Shown one piece after another: positions 1-6,408 of a stretch of 38,438 nucleotides of DNA (its first letter is position 1; each line of letters opens with the position of its first letter). Source of the DNA: a virus; IMG/VR virus record IMGVR_UViG_3300032325_000224, positions 1 to 38,438 of that record; one strand, given 5' to 3'. The notes under the pieces are model-generated. The model was not told the origin of the DNA. It searched no databases and worked only from the letters and a program-made list of their open reading frames with translations. Both the position numbers and the translations under genes were made by a program.

Positions 1-123
1 AATCTCTCTGGCAACCTGATATGATAATCCTGCAACAGACTCGCGGATTGCTTTCGAGTAATGACGAGCTTGCTTTGGACTTGCCGCTCGCTGAGACGAA
101 ATCGATCACTGCTAGAGTTGGCC
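1..123. repeat. Terminal direct repeat, copy 1 (circular join)
   Basis: Bases 1-123 are identical to bases 38316-38438. The join lies at the stop of one fibre gene (38337-38339) and the ATGA-overlapping start of the next (21), so both reading frames stay intact across it. The simplest reading is that a circular genome was assembled and cut with an overlap. A true short terminal redundancy cannot be excluded from the sequence. Confidence 0.95.
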
Positions 124-1268
124 CTACACCAGTATTCACTCGCTCAAGTACAGGCACATATTTTGGGCCGCTAGTAGATGTGGCTGGAGAAGCTGCAGGG
201 TTGTCTACAATTGGAATTGTAAACGGACGAGCGCAATGGACGAAAAATGATGCTGGAGTTTCCAAAAATGTTTTTTACACTGGAGCACAGTGGAAAGTTG
301 AAGTTGCATATCCAGAAGATTTTTACGAATACTTCGCTGCCGAAGGAAGTGAGTGGAGGCCCGATCAAGCCAACTGGAGCGGGTCTGGAATATTCATCAC
401 CACCAGCAGCACTTTCGACATTGTAATAGCCGCTAACAACGAGCCACGCTTTGAACACGACCCTTTGACTGGCGTTTGTTATGGTCTATGGCTTGAGCAG
501 AGCAGGGCGAATTTAATATTTCCAAGTGCCACACTTACTACCCAAACACGAACCGTAACCGCAGCCGTACACACGCTGTCATTTTACGGAACTGGAACAG
601 TAGTTCTTTCTGGCGCTCATTCAGCAACTGTAATCGGCACTGGCGCATTCCCGACACGCACAATACTTACATTCACGCCTACCGCTGGCAGCCTCATCTT
701 AACAGTTACGGGAACTGTTCAGTCCGCACAGCTAGAAGCAGGAGCGACCGCCACCAGTTACATCCCAACAACAACCGGAAGCCTTGCGAGAGCGCAGGAC
801 TTGTATACCATTACAGGCGCGAACTTTACCGGAATGTATAACCAGAACGAAGGCAGCATCTTTTACGCTGTCAGAGCCGTCGGTGAGACTACCGCGCAAT
901 CTGCATTCTTAGGAGTTCATGGGGTAGTAAGATCAAATGGCGGTGTTACTGCGGACTTTGCTGCCACTTTTCTCCAAAACTCAGTTTATACGACAGGAAA
1001 CACCAGTCAAGCCGTATTTCAAAGTACGGTAAGCCGTAATACATTGGTAAAATCTGCGTTTGCCGTCCGCACAGATGATTTCGCTAGTTCCATCAACGGA
1101 TCAATCGCAACTGATACATCCGGCACTTTACCAGCCATTATGGATCGCTTCGTGATTGGGGCGAATGGAAATTCTGCCGGACCGCAAGTTGGAAATACGA
1201 TTTTTTCATCAGTTCAATACTACCGCAAGCGTCTACCCAACGTTAAAATTCAAGCACTCACACAATGA
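21..1268 (+). CDS. Tail fibre / adhesin-like protein
   Basis: A 415-residue, Ser/Thr/Gly-rich protein with the low-complexity beta character of phage tail fibres. Around residues 145-163 it has a segment (EPRFEHDP...GLWLEQSRANL) that I recognise from many phage fibre and receptor-binding proteins. The C-terminal third looks like a concanavalin/LamG-type beta sandwich ending in 'YYRKRLPN', a usual end for such domains. Likely role: host surface binding at the tail tip. The ATG at 21 overlaps the TGA of the upstream collagen-like gene (across the circular join), and the next gene starts inside its last codons, so it is translationally coupled on both sides. It is more AT-rich than the lysis genes that follow, which fits exchange of receptor-binding modules. 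Receptor unknown. Confidence 0.7.
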   Translation: MIILQQTRGLLSSNDELALDLPLAETKSITARVGPTPVFTRSSTGTYFGPLVDVAGEAAGLSTIGIVNGRAQWTKNDAGVSKNVFYTGAQWKVEVAYPEDFYEYFAAEGSEWRPDQANWSGSGIFITTSSTFDIVIAANNEPRFEHDPLTGVCYGLWLEQSRANLIFPSATLTTQTRTVTAAVHTLSFYGTGTVVLSGAHSATVIGTGAFPTRTILTFTPTAGSLILTVTGTVQSAQLEAGATATSYIPTTTGSLARAQDLYTITGANFTGMYNQNEGSIFYAVRAVGETTAQSAFLGVHGVVRSNGGVTADFAATFLQNSVYTTGNTSQAVFQSTVSRNTLVKSAFAVRTDDFASSINGSIATDTSGTLPAIMDRFVIGANGNSAGPQVGNTIFSSVQYYRKRLPNVKIQALTQ

Positions 1269-1555
1269 TCGACTACATCCTCCGCTTCCCGACAAAGCAA
1301 GTTGCCGAACAGTTTGGTCTGGCAAACGGGTTCGCGCAGCAAAACGAGGATGGTGTGATCGTCTCCACGCTCGCCAGCCACGAACATGCGCTTTTGGAGA
1401 TCGGACCCCACAACGGAGAAAATTACTGGATACTCTTCCGCGATCTGGTCGGTATTCCTATCCCAACCGGCGGCGAGCAGTTCATCGCGTGGGTTTCATC
1501 CTCCGGGGAACCACGCCCGACTAACGAATCCACACCAAACATTTTCTGGGCATGA
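1265..1555 (+). CDS. Small hypothetical protein between fibre and lysis genes
   Basis: A 96-residue soluble protein starting at an ATGA overlap with the fibre gene and ending at an ATGA overlap with the next gene. It has no signal peptide, membrane segment or cysteine motif. The N-terminus (IDYILRFPTKQVAEQF) and a central 'NYWILFRDLVGIPIP' stretch suggest a compact mixed alpha/beta fold. I do not recognise the family. Position suggests a tail-fibre assembly factor or structural accessory protein, but this rests only on context. Confidence 0.6.
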   Translation: MIDYILRFPTKQVAEQFGLANGFAQQNEDGVIVSTLASHEHALLEIGPHNGENYWILFRDLVGIPIPTGGEQFIAWVSSSGEPRPTNESTPNIFWA

Positions 1556-1881
1556 CCATCACCTCCAACACCCTCTCCGCAGCGACCGTCATGCTCTCGG
1601 GCGTGGCGGGCGGTAAGCTGGCATCGATCACCGCTGAGTCGCTCGAAATGCCCGATTGGATGCAGATCCTCACCGGCCCGCTCGGTGCGCTCGGTGCCGC
1701 GCTCTTTGCCCTTCGCTGGCTTGTCGCGAGGCTCGACAAGTCCGAATCAAAGTTTGAGCAACGCGATCTCGAACGCGATGCGAACTTCAAAAAGTTGGTC
1801 GAGATCACCGCGCAAAACCACCAAGTGATCGCACAAAATTCTGACATCCTCCGCGAAGTGAAAGAACATCTCACCCGATAA
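1552..1881 (+). CDS. Single-span membrane protein with cytoplasmic coiled coil, lysis cassette
   Basis: A 109-residue protein with a hydrophobic region at about residues 38-60 (ILTGPLGALGAALFALRWLV) followed by a charged helix of about 45 residues rich in Lys, Glu and Gln that looks like a coiled coil. The layout resembles phage holin or holin-associated proteins with one transmembrane segment and a charged tail. It overlaps the previous gene by 4 bases (ATGA) and lies directly before another small membrane protein, so the two may work as a holin/antiholin pair. The assignment is by topology and position, not by recognised homology. Confidence 0.55.
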   Translation: MTITSNTLSAATVMLSGVAGGKLASITAESLEMPDWMQILTGPLGALGAALFALRWLVARLDKSESKFEQRDLERDANFKKLVEITAQNHQVIAQNSDILREVKEHLTR

Positions 1882-1885
1882 AAAC

Positions 1886-2092
1886 ATGACACCCGAACAA
1901 AGCATCCTCCGCCTCGTCCTGTATGTCCTGATCGCTGTCGTCTCCGCCGGATCTGCCGGTCTCGCGACGATCGACTTCACCGATGCGAAACAAACCATCG
2001 GCTTCGCGCTCGGCCTGCTCGGCACCGCGCTGACGACCGCCCGCAGCTACATCGACACCTCTGAAAAACAAGTCTACCGCGACGAACCATGA
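1886..2092 (+). CDS. Putative holin, two membrane segments
   Basis: A 68-residue protein with two predicted membrane segments at about residues 7-28 (ILRLVLYVLIAVVSAG...) and 36-53 (IGFALGLLGTALTTA), then a short charged tail. This is the size and topology of class II holins, which open the inner membrane at the time of lysis. It lies between another membrane protein and a small lipoprotein and upstream of a putative cell-wall enzyme, which supports a lysis role. The next gene starts at an ATGA-type overlap (2089). Which of the two membrane proteins is the true holin cannot be told. Confidence 0.6.
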   Translation: MTPEQSILRLVLYVLIAVVSAGSAGLATIDFTDAKQTIGFALGLLGTALTTARSYIDTSEKQVYRDEP

Positions 2093-2274
2093 TCACCGAA
2101 ACCAATTCCGAGCGAGTCGGCCTCATCTGGTCGCTGATCGCTGCAATGCTCATCTGGGCAGCCGTCGCTGTGATGACAAGCTGCACCCTGCGGGTCAACG
2201 CCGATGGATCGAAGGACGCCACCATCGACGCTCCCGCCGCTCTGCGCGTGCTGGAGATCATCGCCGAAAAATAA
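2089..2274 (+). CDS. Small lipoprotein, spanin-like candidate
   Basis: A 61-residue protein with a charged N-terminus, a hydrophobic segment (LIWSLIAAMLIWAAVAV) and a lipobox-like 'VMTSC' with the cysteine near residue 32, followed by a short polar tail of about 29 residues. If processed by signal peptidase II it would be an outer-membrane lipoprotein of a size seen in o-spanins (Rz1-like), which help fuse the membranes in the last step of lysis of Gram-negative hosts. No partner i-spanin is obvious, although the coiled-coil membrane protein at 1552-1881 could serve. The tail is not proline-rich as in lambda Rz1, so the function is a guess from position and lipobox. Confidence 0.5.
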   Translation: MITETNSERVGLIWSLIAAMLIWAAVAVMTSCTLRVNADGSKDATIDAPAALRVLEIIAEK

Positions 2275-2281
2275 CTGACCC

Positions 2282-2845
2282 ATGAACAAGCCGCGAGCCA
2301 AACAGTTTGCGGTCATGGCCGCCGCCGTGAAGGTGTGGTGCAAAGCCTACCCCGACGAACTGCTGCCGCCGATGTTCGTGGTCGGCATTCGTGGCTATTA
2401 CCGCGACACCATGGGTGCCGCTGGCAAGAACGATCGAGGCATCTACGACGATGCGATCTTCGTCGTCGGCCCCGAAACCTTCGCCGCCTTCAATGCCAAC
2501 ACCGACCCGAGCCGTCATCGCCCAGGCATCGCCTCGCTCATCTCAGGCGTCCACCCGTACAAGCCCGGCAACCACGGCATCAGTCGCCCCGGTGGCGGCT
2601 ATCCCGCGTTTCGCCCGAACACCAAAGGCGAAGCCCTGCCGGTCATGCGCGACGGCATGGACGGAATCAAGCAGGGAATCGCGATCAACATCCATCGCGG
2701 CGGCTACACCACCACAAGCTCGCTCGGATGTCAGACCATTCCGCCCGCGCAATGGGATGCGTTCTACCTACTCACCCGCAGCGAGATGAAGAAGGCGAAC
2801 CAAAAGGGTTTCGAGTACATCCTCTGCGACGGGCCGATTGTTTGA
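2282..2845 (+). CDS. Putative endolysin / cell-wall enzyme with L,D-transpeptidase-like His-Cys motif
   Basis: A 187-residue soluble protein following the holin and lipoprotein genes. Near the C-terminus it has 'INIHRGG' followed after a few residues by 'SSLGCQTIP': a histidine and an SxGC cysteine reminiscent of the catalytic pair in YkuD-type L,D-transpeptidases, though the spacing between them is shorter than usual. I recall the same motif in other phage lysis-region proteins. Likely role: cutting or modifying peptidoglycan at lysis. No lysozyme, amidase or M15 signature is present and there is no secretion signal, so export through the holin would be needed. No other gene in the window looks like an endolysin, which strengthens the context argument. 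The enzyme class remains uncertain. Confidence 0.6.
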   Translation: MNKPRAKQFAVMAAAVKVWCKAYPDELLPPMFVVGIRGYYRDTMGAAGKNDRGIYDDAIFVVGPETFAAFNANTDPSRHRPGIASLISGVHPYKPGNHGISRPGGGYPAFRPNTKGEALPVMRDGMDGIKQGIAINIHRGGYTTTSSLGCQTIPPAQWDAFYLLTRSEMKKANQKGFEYILCDGPIV

Positions 2846-2863
2846 CGCGCCACCCATCATCGA

Positions 2864-3151
2864 ATGACGCTGCCCAAAAGCATCCGCATGGCAGGACACA
2901 CCATCGAGGTCGCAGTCGATGACTCTATCCCAGACTTCGGACACTACGACCCCGACCTTTTACGCATCGCGATCCGCCCAGGGCCACCACATGTGATGCA
3001 ACAAACCCTCCGCCACGAAATGCTTCACGCCGCTCTATCGCTCTCTGGCATCGCCTACATCGACAAGCTCCCCGAGGAAGCGATCGTGAGGGCGATGGAT
3101 ACCATCTTCTGGCCGAGCTACGACGCCTTGAACGCAAAACGGAAACGATAA
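2864..3151 (+). CDS. Small HExxH putative metalloprotease-like protein
   Basis: A 95-residue protein with 'LRHEMLHAAL' at about residues 48-57, an HExxH zinc-binding motif as in minimal metallopeptidases (SprT-like or ImmA/IrrE-like proteins). The N-terminal half is beta-rich (SIRMAGHTIEVAVDD) and the C-terminal 'PEEAIVRAMDTIFWP' helix carries acidic residues that could give the third metal ligand. Small HExxH proteins of this kind are frequent in phage genomes but their substrate is generally unknown. It starts 22 bases after the endolysin stop and ends one base before the phosphoesterase gene, so all three are probably cotranscribed. An anti-repressor protease role is possible but unsupported. 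Confidence 0.6.
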   Translation: MTLPKSIRMAGHTIEVAVDDSIPDFGHYDPDLLRIAIRPGPPHVMQQTLRHEMLHAALSLSGIAYIDKLPEEAIVRAMDTIFWPSYDALNAKRKR

Positions 3152-3152
3152 C

Positions 3153-3884
3153 ATGGCCTACAAAAAGTTCATAGTCGCCGCCGACAACCACGGCGGACTG
3201 GTCTGCGAGGCAGCGAAGAAAAAGTTTCTCGCGTTTGCTGACGATTGGAAGCCACACCATCGCATCCACCTGGGCGACTTGTGGGATTTTTCGCCGCTGC
3301 GCCGTGGGGCATCGCCCGAGGAAAAAGCCGATGGCATCTCGGATGACTACCAATGCGGCCTCGATTTTCTTGACGCCTTCCAGCCGAACTTTCTCACGCT
3401 CGGCAACCATGACGATCGGATCTGGATGCACTCGAACAAATGCGCCGACGGCATGCTCCGCGAACATTGCGCGAACCTCGCTCAAGCCTCCGAAGATGAG
3501 TTCAAAAAGCGCAAGATCGCATGGGTGCCGTATCATGTCGGCAAGTACCTGCGGATGCCCGAGGGCGGACCAAAATTGATCCATGGCTTCCGCGCCACCA
3601 TGTACCCGGCAAAAGCCCACTTTGAGAACTGGGGTGCCTGCCTGCACGGTCACACCCACAAGCCGGATGTGTACACCGCCCGCCACATCGATGGCGAGGC
3701 AAGCTTTTCTGTCGGCTGCCTTGCCGATATCGATCAACTCTCATACGCCGACCGCACGCCCGCCAAGCTCGCATGGCGCAACGGTTGGCTTTACGGCATC
3801 ATCAACGACAAGACTGGCGCATGGCAGGCGTGGCATGTGATCAAGGAAGGAACTACTTGGATCTCACCGATGGGAATTTTATGA
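3153..3884 (+). CDS. Calcineurin-like metallophosphoesterase
   Basis: A 243-residue protein with the ordered metal-binding motifs of the calcineurin-like superfamily: DNH at residues 11-13 (D-x-H), GDLWD at 41-45, GNHDDR near 88-93 and GHTHKP near 165. These bind two divalent metals that hydrolyse phosphomono- or phosphodiesters. Phage members act on nucleic acid ends, nucleotides or signalling nucleotides; the substrate here is unknown. The protein is intact and of normal length. It overlaps the next gene by an ATGA (3881). Its position after the lysis genes and before the convergent integrase is typical of a late accessory gene. Confidence 0.88.
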   Translation: MAYKKFIVAADNHGGLVCEAAKKKFLAFADDWKPHHRIHLGDLWDFSPLRRGASPEEKADGISDDYQCGLDFLDAFQPNFLTLGNHDDRIWMHSNKCADGMLREHCANLAQASEDEFKKRKIAWVPYHVGKYLRMPEGGPKLIHGFRATMYPAKAHFENWGACLHGHTHKPDVYTARHIDGEASFSVGCLADIDQLSYADRTPAKLAWRNGWLYGIINDKTGAWQAWHVIKEGTTWISPMGIL

Positions 3885-4126
3885 AAAAGCAAACCACCGC
3901 CGCGATCAGTTCGCTCGACTTCGCGCTTTCTCAACTCGGAACTGATAAGAAGCGAGAGGATGAGTTCAGCGTCGATGAATTTATCCAAGCGCTCGCGGCG
4001 CAAGGTGAAATCATCAGCGTGAGTTCGGCGGTCAGCCGCCTCAATGTTCTAATCACCAAGGGGGTTTTGACCAAGCGCAAAGCCAGATTGGGCGGGCGCA
4101 ATGTTAACATTTTCTCGAAGCCTTGA
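3881..4126 (+). CDS. Small winged-helix-like protein
   Basis: An 81-residue protein whose central part (SVDEFIQALAAQGEIISVSSAVSRLNVLI...GVLTKRKA) has the helix-helix-wing rhythm of a small winged-helix DNA-binding domain, ending in a short basic strand. The ATG at 3881 overlaps the stop of the phosphoesterase gene and is preferred over any upstream codon because of that coupling. Its 3' end overlaps the convergent integrase gene by 23 bases (4104-4126). No terminator is seen between the two. It might regulate integrase or late expression, but this is inference from position. Confidence 0.6.
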   Translation: MKKQTTAAISSLDFALSQLGTDKKREDEFSVDEFIQALAAQGEIISVSSAVSRLNVLITKGVLTKRKARLGGRNVNIFSKP

Positions 4127-5174
4127 GGCCGAAGTAAGCGAGGCCATCGGCCTGCGTCACGGCCCGCCGGTAGTGGCGGAAGAGGGTGGAGCTGCCTGCC
4201 GTGTGACCCATCGCCGCCTTGGCCCGCGCTTCATCGGTCGCCGCAAGGTAGTGCGACGCAAACGAATGCCGGAGAATGTCCTGCTCGCCGGCAATGCCCG
4301 ACGCCTTCCGAATCCGCTGCCATGACCGCCGCCAGTTGCCAGGCAACACCGGCCCGCTGGCAGGATGGCCAGCGATCTCTGCCCGCAGCCTCGGCGTCAG
4401 CGGAATGTGCCGGTCGCTGCCGGTCTTCGAGGTCGCAGGCGTGATGTAGATTTCTTTCGCGCCCACAGCCTCCCAGCCGAGCCGCGCGATCTCTCCGCTC
4501 TCAGCGTCCGGTCGGATGCCAGCAAAGGCCAAGAGCGCCACCACACGGCGCTCCTCGGGCGACTGGCAATGACCGAGCACCGACTCGACCTCGGTGAGCG
4601 TGAGGATCTTGATCTCCGTACTCTTCCGATGGCGCTCGCGGTAGTTGATGATGGCGAGGACGCGCGTTGTCCGCATGTCGATCGTCGCACGCGAGAGTTT
4701 CCGATCTTCGACCAGGGCTTTTTCAATGACGCCCCGGTCGATCACCCCGCAGGGCTTTGCAAAAAAACTTTTTGGCAACCACCGCAGCATTCGATCCATG
4801 TCCTGCCGGTAGCGGTCTGACCACCTGCCTTCGCCATCGAGTATGGCGCGATCGTACCGCTCGCTGAATGTTTCATTGCCACCGGATGATTTGATCTGCT
4901 TGGCCACGATCTTGGCCGCCTCTACCAACCCGATGCCGGTACCTTCGAGGATGCTGATGGCCTCAGTCGCCTGCAAAGCGATCGCAAGAGGTAGCGCCGA
5001 TCCACGGACCCCCGAGGCGTATTGCGACCTGAGCTTGCCCGCGTACCGGTTCGCTTCTGACTCGGTGCGGAAATACTTTTTGTGCCGCTTTCCATCAGCG
5101 GCCATGCTCTTCGGGATATTTACCCGCCACCCTTGGAGCGTCTTGAACGGTTTGATCTCAGCTACGCGCGGCAT
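4104..5174 (-). CDS. int: Tyrosine-family site-specific integrase
   Basis: A 356-residue recombinase that inserts and, with a directionality factor, excises the phage. The N-terminal region contains an arm-binding-like basic segment (GWRVNIPKSMAADGKRHKKY), then a core-binding helical domain at about 100-180. The catalytic domain carries the expected residues: Arg in 'AGIRPDAE', Lys in 'SKTGSDRHIPL', HxxR in 'ILRHSFASHY', His in 'MGHTAG' and the Tyr nucleophile in 'LFRHYRRA'. It is transcribed leftward, opposite to nearly all other genes, and its start lies 80 bases from a partial tRNA-Thr sequence, as usual for int/attP units. A purine-rich AAGG stands just upstream of its ATG. It is intact. 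Confidence 0.95.
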   Translation of the reverse strand: MPRVAEIKPFKTLQGWRVNIPKSMAADGKRHKKYFRTESEANRYAGKLRSQYASGVRGSALPLAIALQATEAISILEGTGIGLVEAAKIVAKQIKSSGGNETFSERYDRAILDGEGRWSDRYRQDMDRMLRWLPKSFFAKPCGVIDRGVIEKALVEDRKLSRATIDMRTTRVLAIINYRERHRKSTEIKILTLTEVESVLGHCQSPEERRVVALLAFAGIRPDAESGEIARLGWEAVGAKEIYITPATSKTGSDRHIPLTPRLRAEIAGHPASGPVLPGNWRRSWQRIRKASGIAGEQDILRHSFASHYLAATDEARAKAAMGHTAGSSTLFRHYRRAVTQADGLAYFGLKASRKC

Positions 5175-5254
5175 CTTGCCTGCACCTTATGGCCCTTTCG
5201 TGCTTTCTCAAGCTTCTTCTTTTTCCATTTTTACCCTCTGAAACCCTAGTAAAA

Positions 5255-5300
5255 TGGAGCCGCTGGTCGGATTTGAACCGACGACCTGCTCATTACGAAG
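5255..5300 (-). other. attP: attP core candidate: 3' half of a tRNA-Thr(CGT) gene
   Basis: Read on the minus strand, this segment is the 3' half of a tRNA: anticodon loop TTCGTAA (anticodon CGT, Thr; complement at 5295-5297), anticodon-stem 3' side TGAGC, variable loop, T-arm GTCGG-TTCAAAT-CCGAC, acceptor 3' strand and an encoded CCA (5255-5257). The sequence 5' of the loop does not pair with TGAGC, so the 5' half is missing and the gene is not functional. Phages that integrate into tRNA genes carry exactly such a 3' part so that integration restores the host tRNA. Expected attB: a host tRNA-Thr(CGT) gene. Confidence 0.8.
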
Positions 5301-5348
5301 AACAGGAGGACCCGCTATTCATCAAGGATTGCGGGCCTTGTCTTAAAA

Positions 5349-5368
5349 ATGGACCCTTCAGGGACCAT
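5349..5368. repeat. Near-palindrome in attP region
   Basis: ATGGaCCCTtcAGGGaCCAT: arms of ATGG/CCAT and CCCT/AGGG with one internal mismatch and a two-base centre. Candidate binding site for integrase, an excisionase or a host factor. It has no T-tract on either side, so it does not look like a terminator. Confidence 0.5.
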
Positions 5369-5380
5369 ACGCGCAAAAAA

Positions 5381-5406
5381 CCATTTTCCTAGCGCCAGGA
5401 AAATGG
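5381..5406. repeat. Perfect inverted repeat in attP region
   Basis: CCATTTTCCT and AGGAAAATGG form perfect 10-base arms around a 6-base spacer (AGCGCC). It lies 80 bases beyond the repressor stop and beside the attP core. It could be an integrase arm site pair, or a hairpin ending leftward repressor transcription, although no strong T-run follows on the minus strand (there is a TTTTTT 6 bases after the arm). Confidence 0.55.
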
Positions 5407-5486
5407 TCCTGCGAGGATTACCGAAACGGTAAAAGTGTAGACGATTGACGCCCACTTGGCTATGCAGCGCGCTGGATACATTCGTA

Positions 5487-5894
5487 TTACTTCGGCAGTC
5501 TCTTTGCTCCATACTCGGCAGGATCTTCGGCGACCATGGATGTCGGGAGGACATGCAGCGCACCGGATGATCCATTCAGAGCAGCGACCGCCCACTCTTC
5601 GATGGTCGAGTACGGGCTCGATTTGAAAGCCTCCGACCAGAGTCGGTATTCCTCAATCGATGGTTCAAGCGAGATCGACTTCGTGAGTTCCGGCTTCTTT
5701 GCCTGCTCGGATTCCTCGCGCTCGATGGCATCGGTCAAAGCCTTTTGCAGCAGAGTGCTGCGGGATTTTGAGGTAGCATTGGGAGCTAATGCCGAGCGTA
5801 TGGCGTGATCGGATCTGCCGGTGGCTTCGACAAGCCACTTTCGGTTTCGCCCTAGTTTTTCAAGGCGCTGGTCAATTTCTTCGAAAGGAATCAT
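5487..5894 (-). CDS. Putative phage repressor (small HTH protein)
   Basis: A 135-residue protein, the only other leftward gene besides int. The first 60 residues (EIDQRLEKLGRNRKWLVEAT...SDHAIRSAL) look like an XRE/lambda-repressor-type helix-turn-helix, then a charged linker and a C-terminal region (SIEEYRLWSEAFKSSP...) without the S24/LexA self-cleavage signature. It is divergent from the early operon, with two palindromic operators in the 101-base gap, so it most likely holds the lysogenic state by binding them. Without a peptidase domain, induction would need another route, for instance an anti-repressor. Its start has no clear Shine-Dalgarno sequence; operator O1 begins 21 bases upstream of the ATG, so autoregulation is likely. 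Confidence 0.65.
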   Translation of the reverse strand: MIPFEEIDQRLEKLGRNRKWLVEATGRSDHAIRSALAPNATSKSRSTLLQKALTDAIEREESEQAKKPELTKSISLEPSIEEYRLWSEAFKSSPYSTIEEWAVAALNGSSGALHVLPTSMVAEDPAEYGAKRLPK

Positions 5895-5914
5895 GCAGCG
5901 AATGTACCCTAAAA

Positions 5915-5929
5915 ATGGGACTTTCCCAT
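5915..5929. promoter_or_regulatory. Operator O1 (palindrome)
   Basis: ATGGGA-CTT-TCCCAT, a 6-base inverted repeat with a 3-base centre. It matches O2 at 14 of 15 positions. It lies just upstream of the leftward repressor gene. The centres of O1 and O2 are 52 bases apart, close to five helical turns, which would allow cooperative binding on one face of the DNA. Confidence 0.75.
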
Positions 5930-5958
5930 AAAAATTACGCGATCATGTTATTTTCCTA

Positions 5959-5986
5959 TTGACCTTATGGGAATTTCCCATAAAAA
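5959..5986 (+). promoter_or_regulatory. Rightward early promoter candidate
   Basis: TTGACC at 5959-5964 as -35 and TAAAAA at 5981-5986 as a weak -10, 16 bases apart, with operator O2 between them. The first early ATG follows at 5996, so the leader would be very short. AAGGGG precedes that ATG as a ribosome-binding site. The -10 match is weak; the placement rests on the -35 and the operator. Confidence 0.55.
5965..5983. promoter_or_regulatory. Operator O2 (19-base perfect palindrome)
   Basis: TTATGGGAATTTCCCATAA: perfect 9-base arms around a single central T. It fills the interval between the -35 hexamer of the rightward promoter (5959-5964) and its likely -10, so a bound repressor would directly block RNA polymerase. 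Confidence 0.8.
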
Positions 5987-5995
5987 GGGGCCGAC

Positions 5996-6184
5996 ATGAA
6001 CGCAGACACGCTTTCAAAACCGCTTGAAACAAGCACTCTTCCGCAAATCGCGCTCAAGGATCTTCCAGAGCAAACCAAGGACTACATCATCGCGTATTCG
6101 GCCACCGGGCTGACCGTTCAGCAGTCCATCCGCGAAATTCTGACCGCTGCCGCAAAAGCGCAACTCGAAGGAGGTGCGGCGTGA
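5996..6184 (+). CDS. First early gene, small regulator candidate
   Basis: A 62-residue protein directly behind the operator-controlled promoter, in the position of cro in lambdoid phages. The part 'DLPEQTKDYIIAYSATGLTVQQSIREIL' could form two or three helices, as in small helix-turn-helix or ribbon-helix-helix regulators, but no motif is definite. AAGGGG stands 6 bases before the ATG. It overlaps the next gene by GTGA (6181). A Cro-like role is inferred from position only. Confidence 0.6.
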   Translation: MNADTLSKPLETSTLPQIALKDLPEQTKDYIIAYSATGLTVQQSIREILTAAAKAQLEGGAA

Positions 6185-6390
6185 AAACCAAGCCTCGCCT
6201 CATCACTGCCGCTGCCTTGGCGAAGGAACTCGGAGTCTCTGCACCGACTGTCCGCAATCTCGAAGCCAAGGGAGTCATCAGGCCCGAGTTCCGAGTCGAC
6301 AACCTAGTCCGCTACGACCTCGCGAAGGTGCTCATCCAGCTCAAGGACGCACGCACCGCTCCGCCATCTCCAACTGCTCTCACCTACTAA
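6181..6390 (+). CDS. MerR/excisionase-like helix-turn-helix protein
   Basis: A 69-residue protein: 'LITAAALAKELGVSAPTVRNLEAKGVI' at residues 8-34 is a clear MerR-type winged helix-turn-helix of the kind found in excisionases and small phage activators, followed by 'RVDNLVRYDLAKVLIQL', the usual wing and closing helix. It starts with GTG overlapping the previous TGA. As the only excisionase-like protein near int, it is a candidate recombination directionality factor; alternatively it activates early genes. Confidence 0.7.
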   Translation: MKTKPRLITAAALAKELGVSAPTVRNLEAKGVIRPEFRVDNLVRYDLAKVLIQLKDARTAPPSPTALTY

Positions 6391-6408
6391 CTCCAACGCA
6401 ATCCAAAA

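Larger units (their letters stand above)
5175..5486. other. Non-coding attP-containing region between integrase and repressor
   Basis: This 312-base gap has no credible gene. It holds a partial tRNA-Thr (5255-5300), a near-perfect 20-base palindrome (5349-5368) and a perfect 10-base-arm inverted repeat (5381-5406). 'GGACCAT' at 5362-5368 and its complement 'ATGGTCC' at 5403-5409 bracket the second repeat. This density of symmetric sequence next to int is what one expects of an attP with core, arm and accessory-factor sites. Confidence 0.7.

Noticed and set aside
1-1268. Diversity-generating retroelement around the fibre genes
   Set aside because: No reverse transcriptase gene and no adenine-rich template/variable repeat pair was seen anywhere in the window.
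2335-2922. A 195-codon + strand frame over the lysin gene
   Set aside because: Its product is Arg/His/Pro-rich, typical of an out-of-frame reading of GC-rich sequence; the lysin frame has the conserved motifs and the better context.
5255-5300. A functional tRNA-Thr gene
   Set aside because: Only the 3' half is present; sequence 5' of the anticodon loop does not pair, so it is an attachment-site remnant and not a working tRNA.
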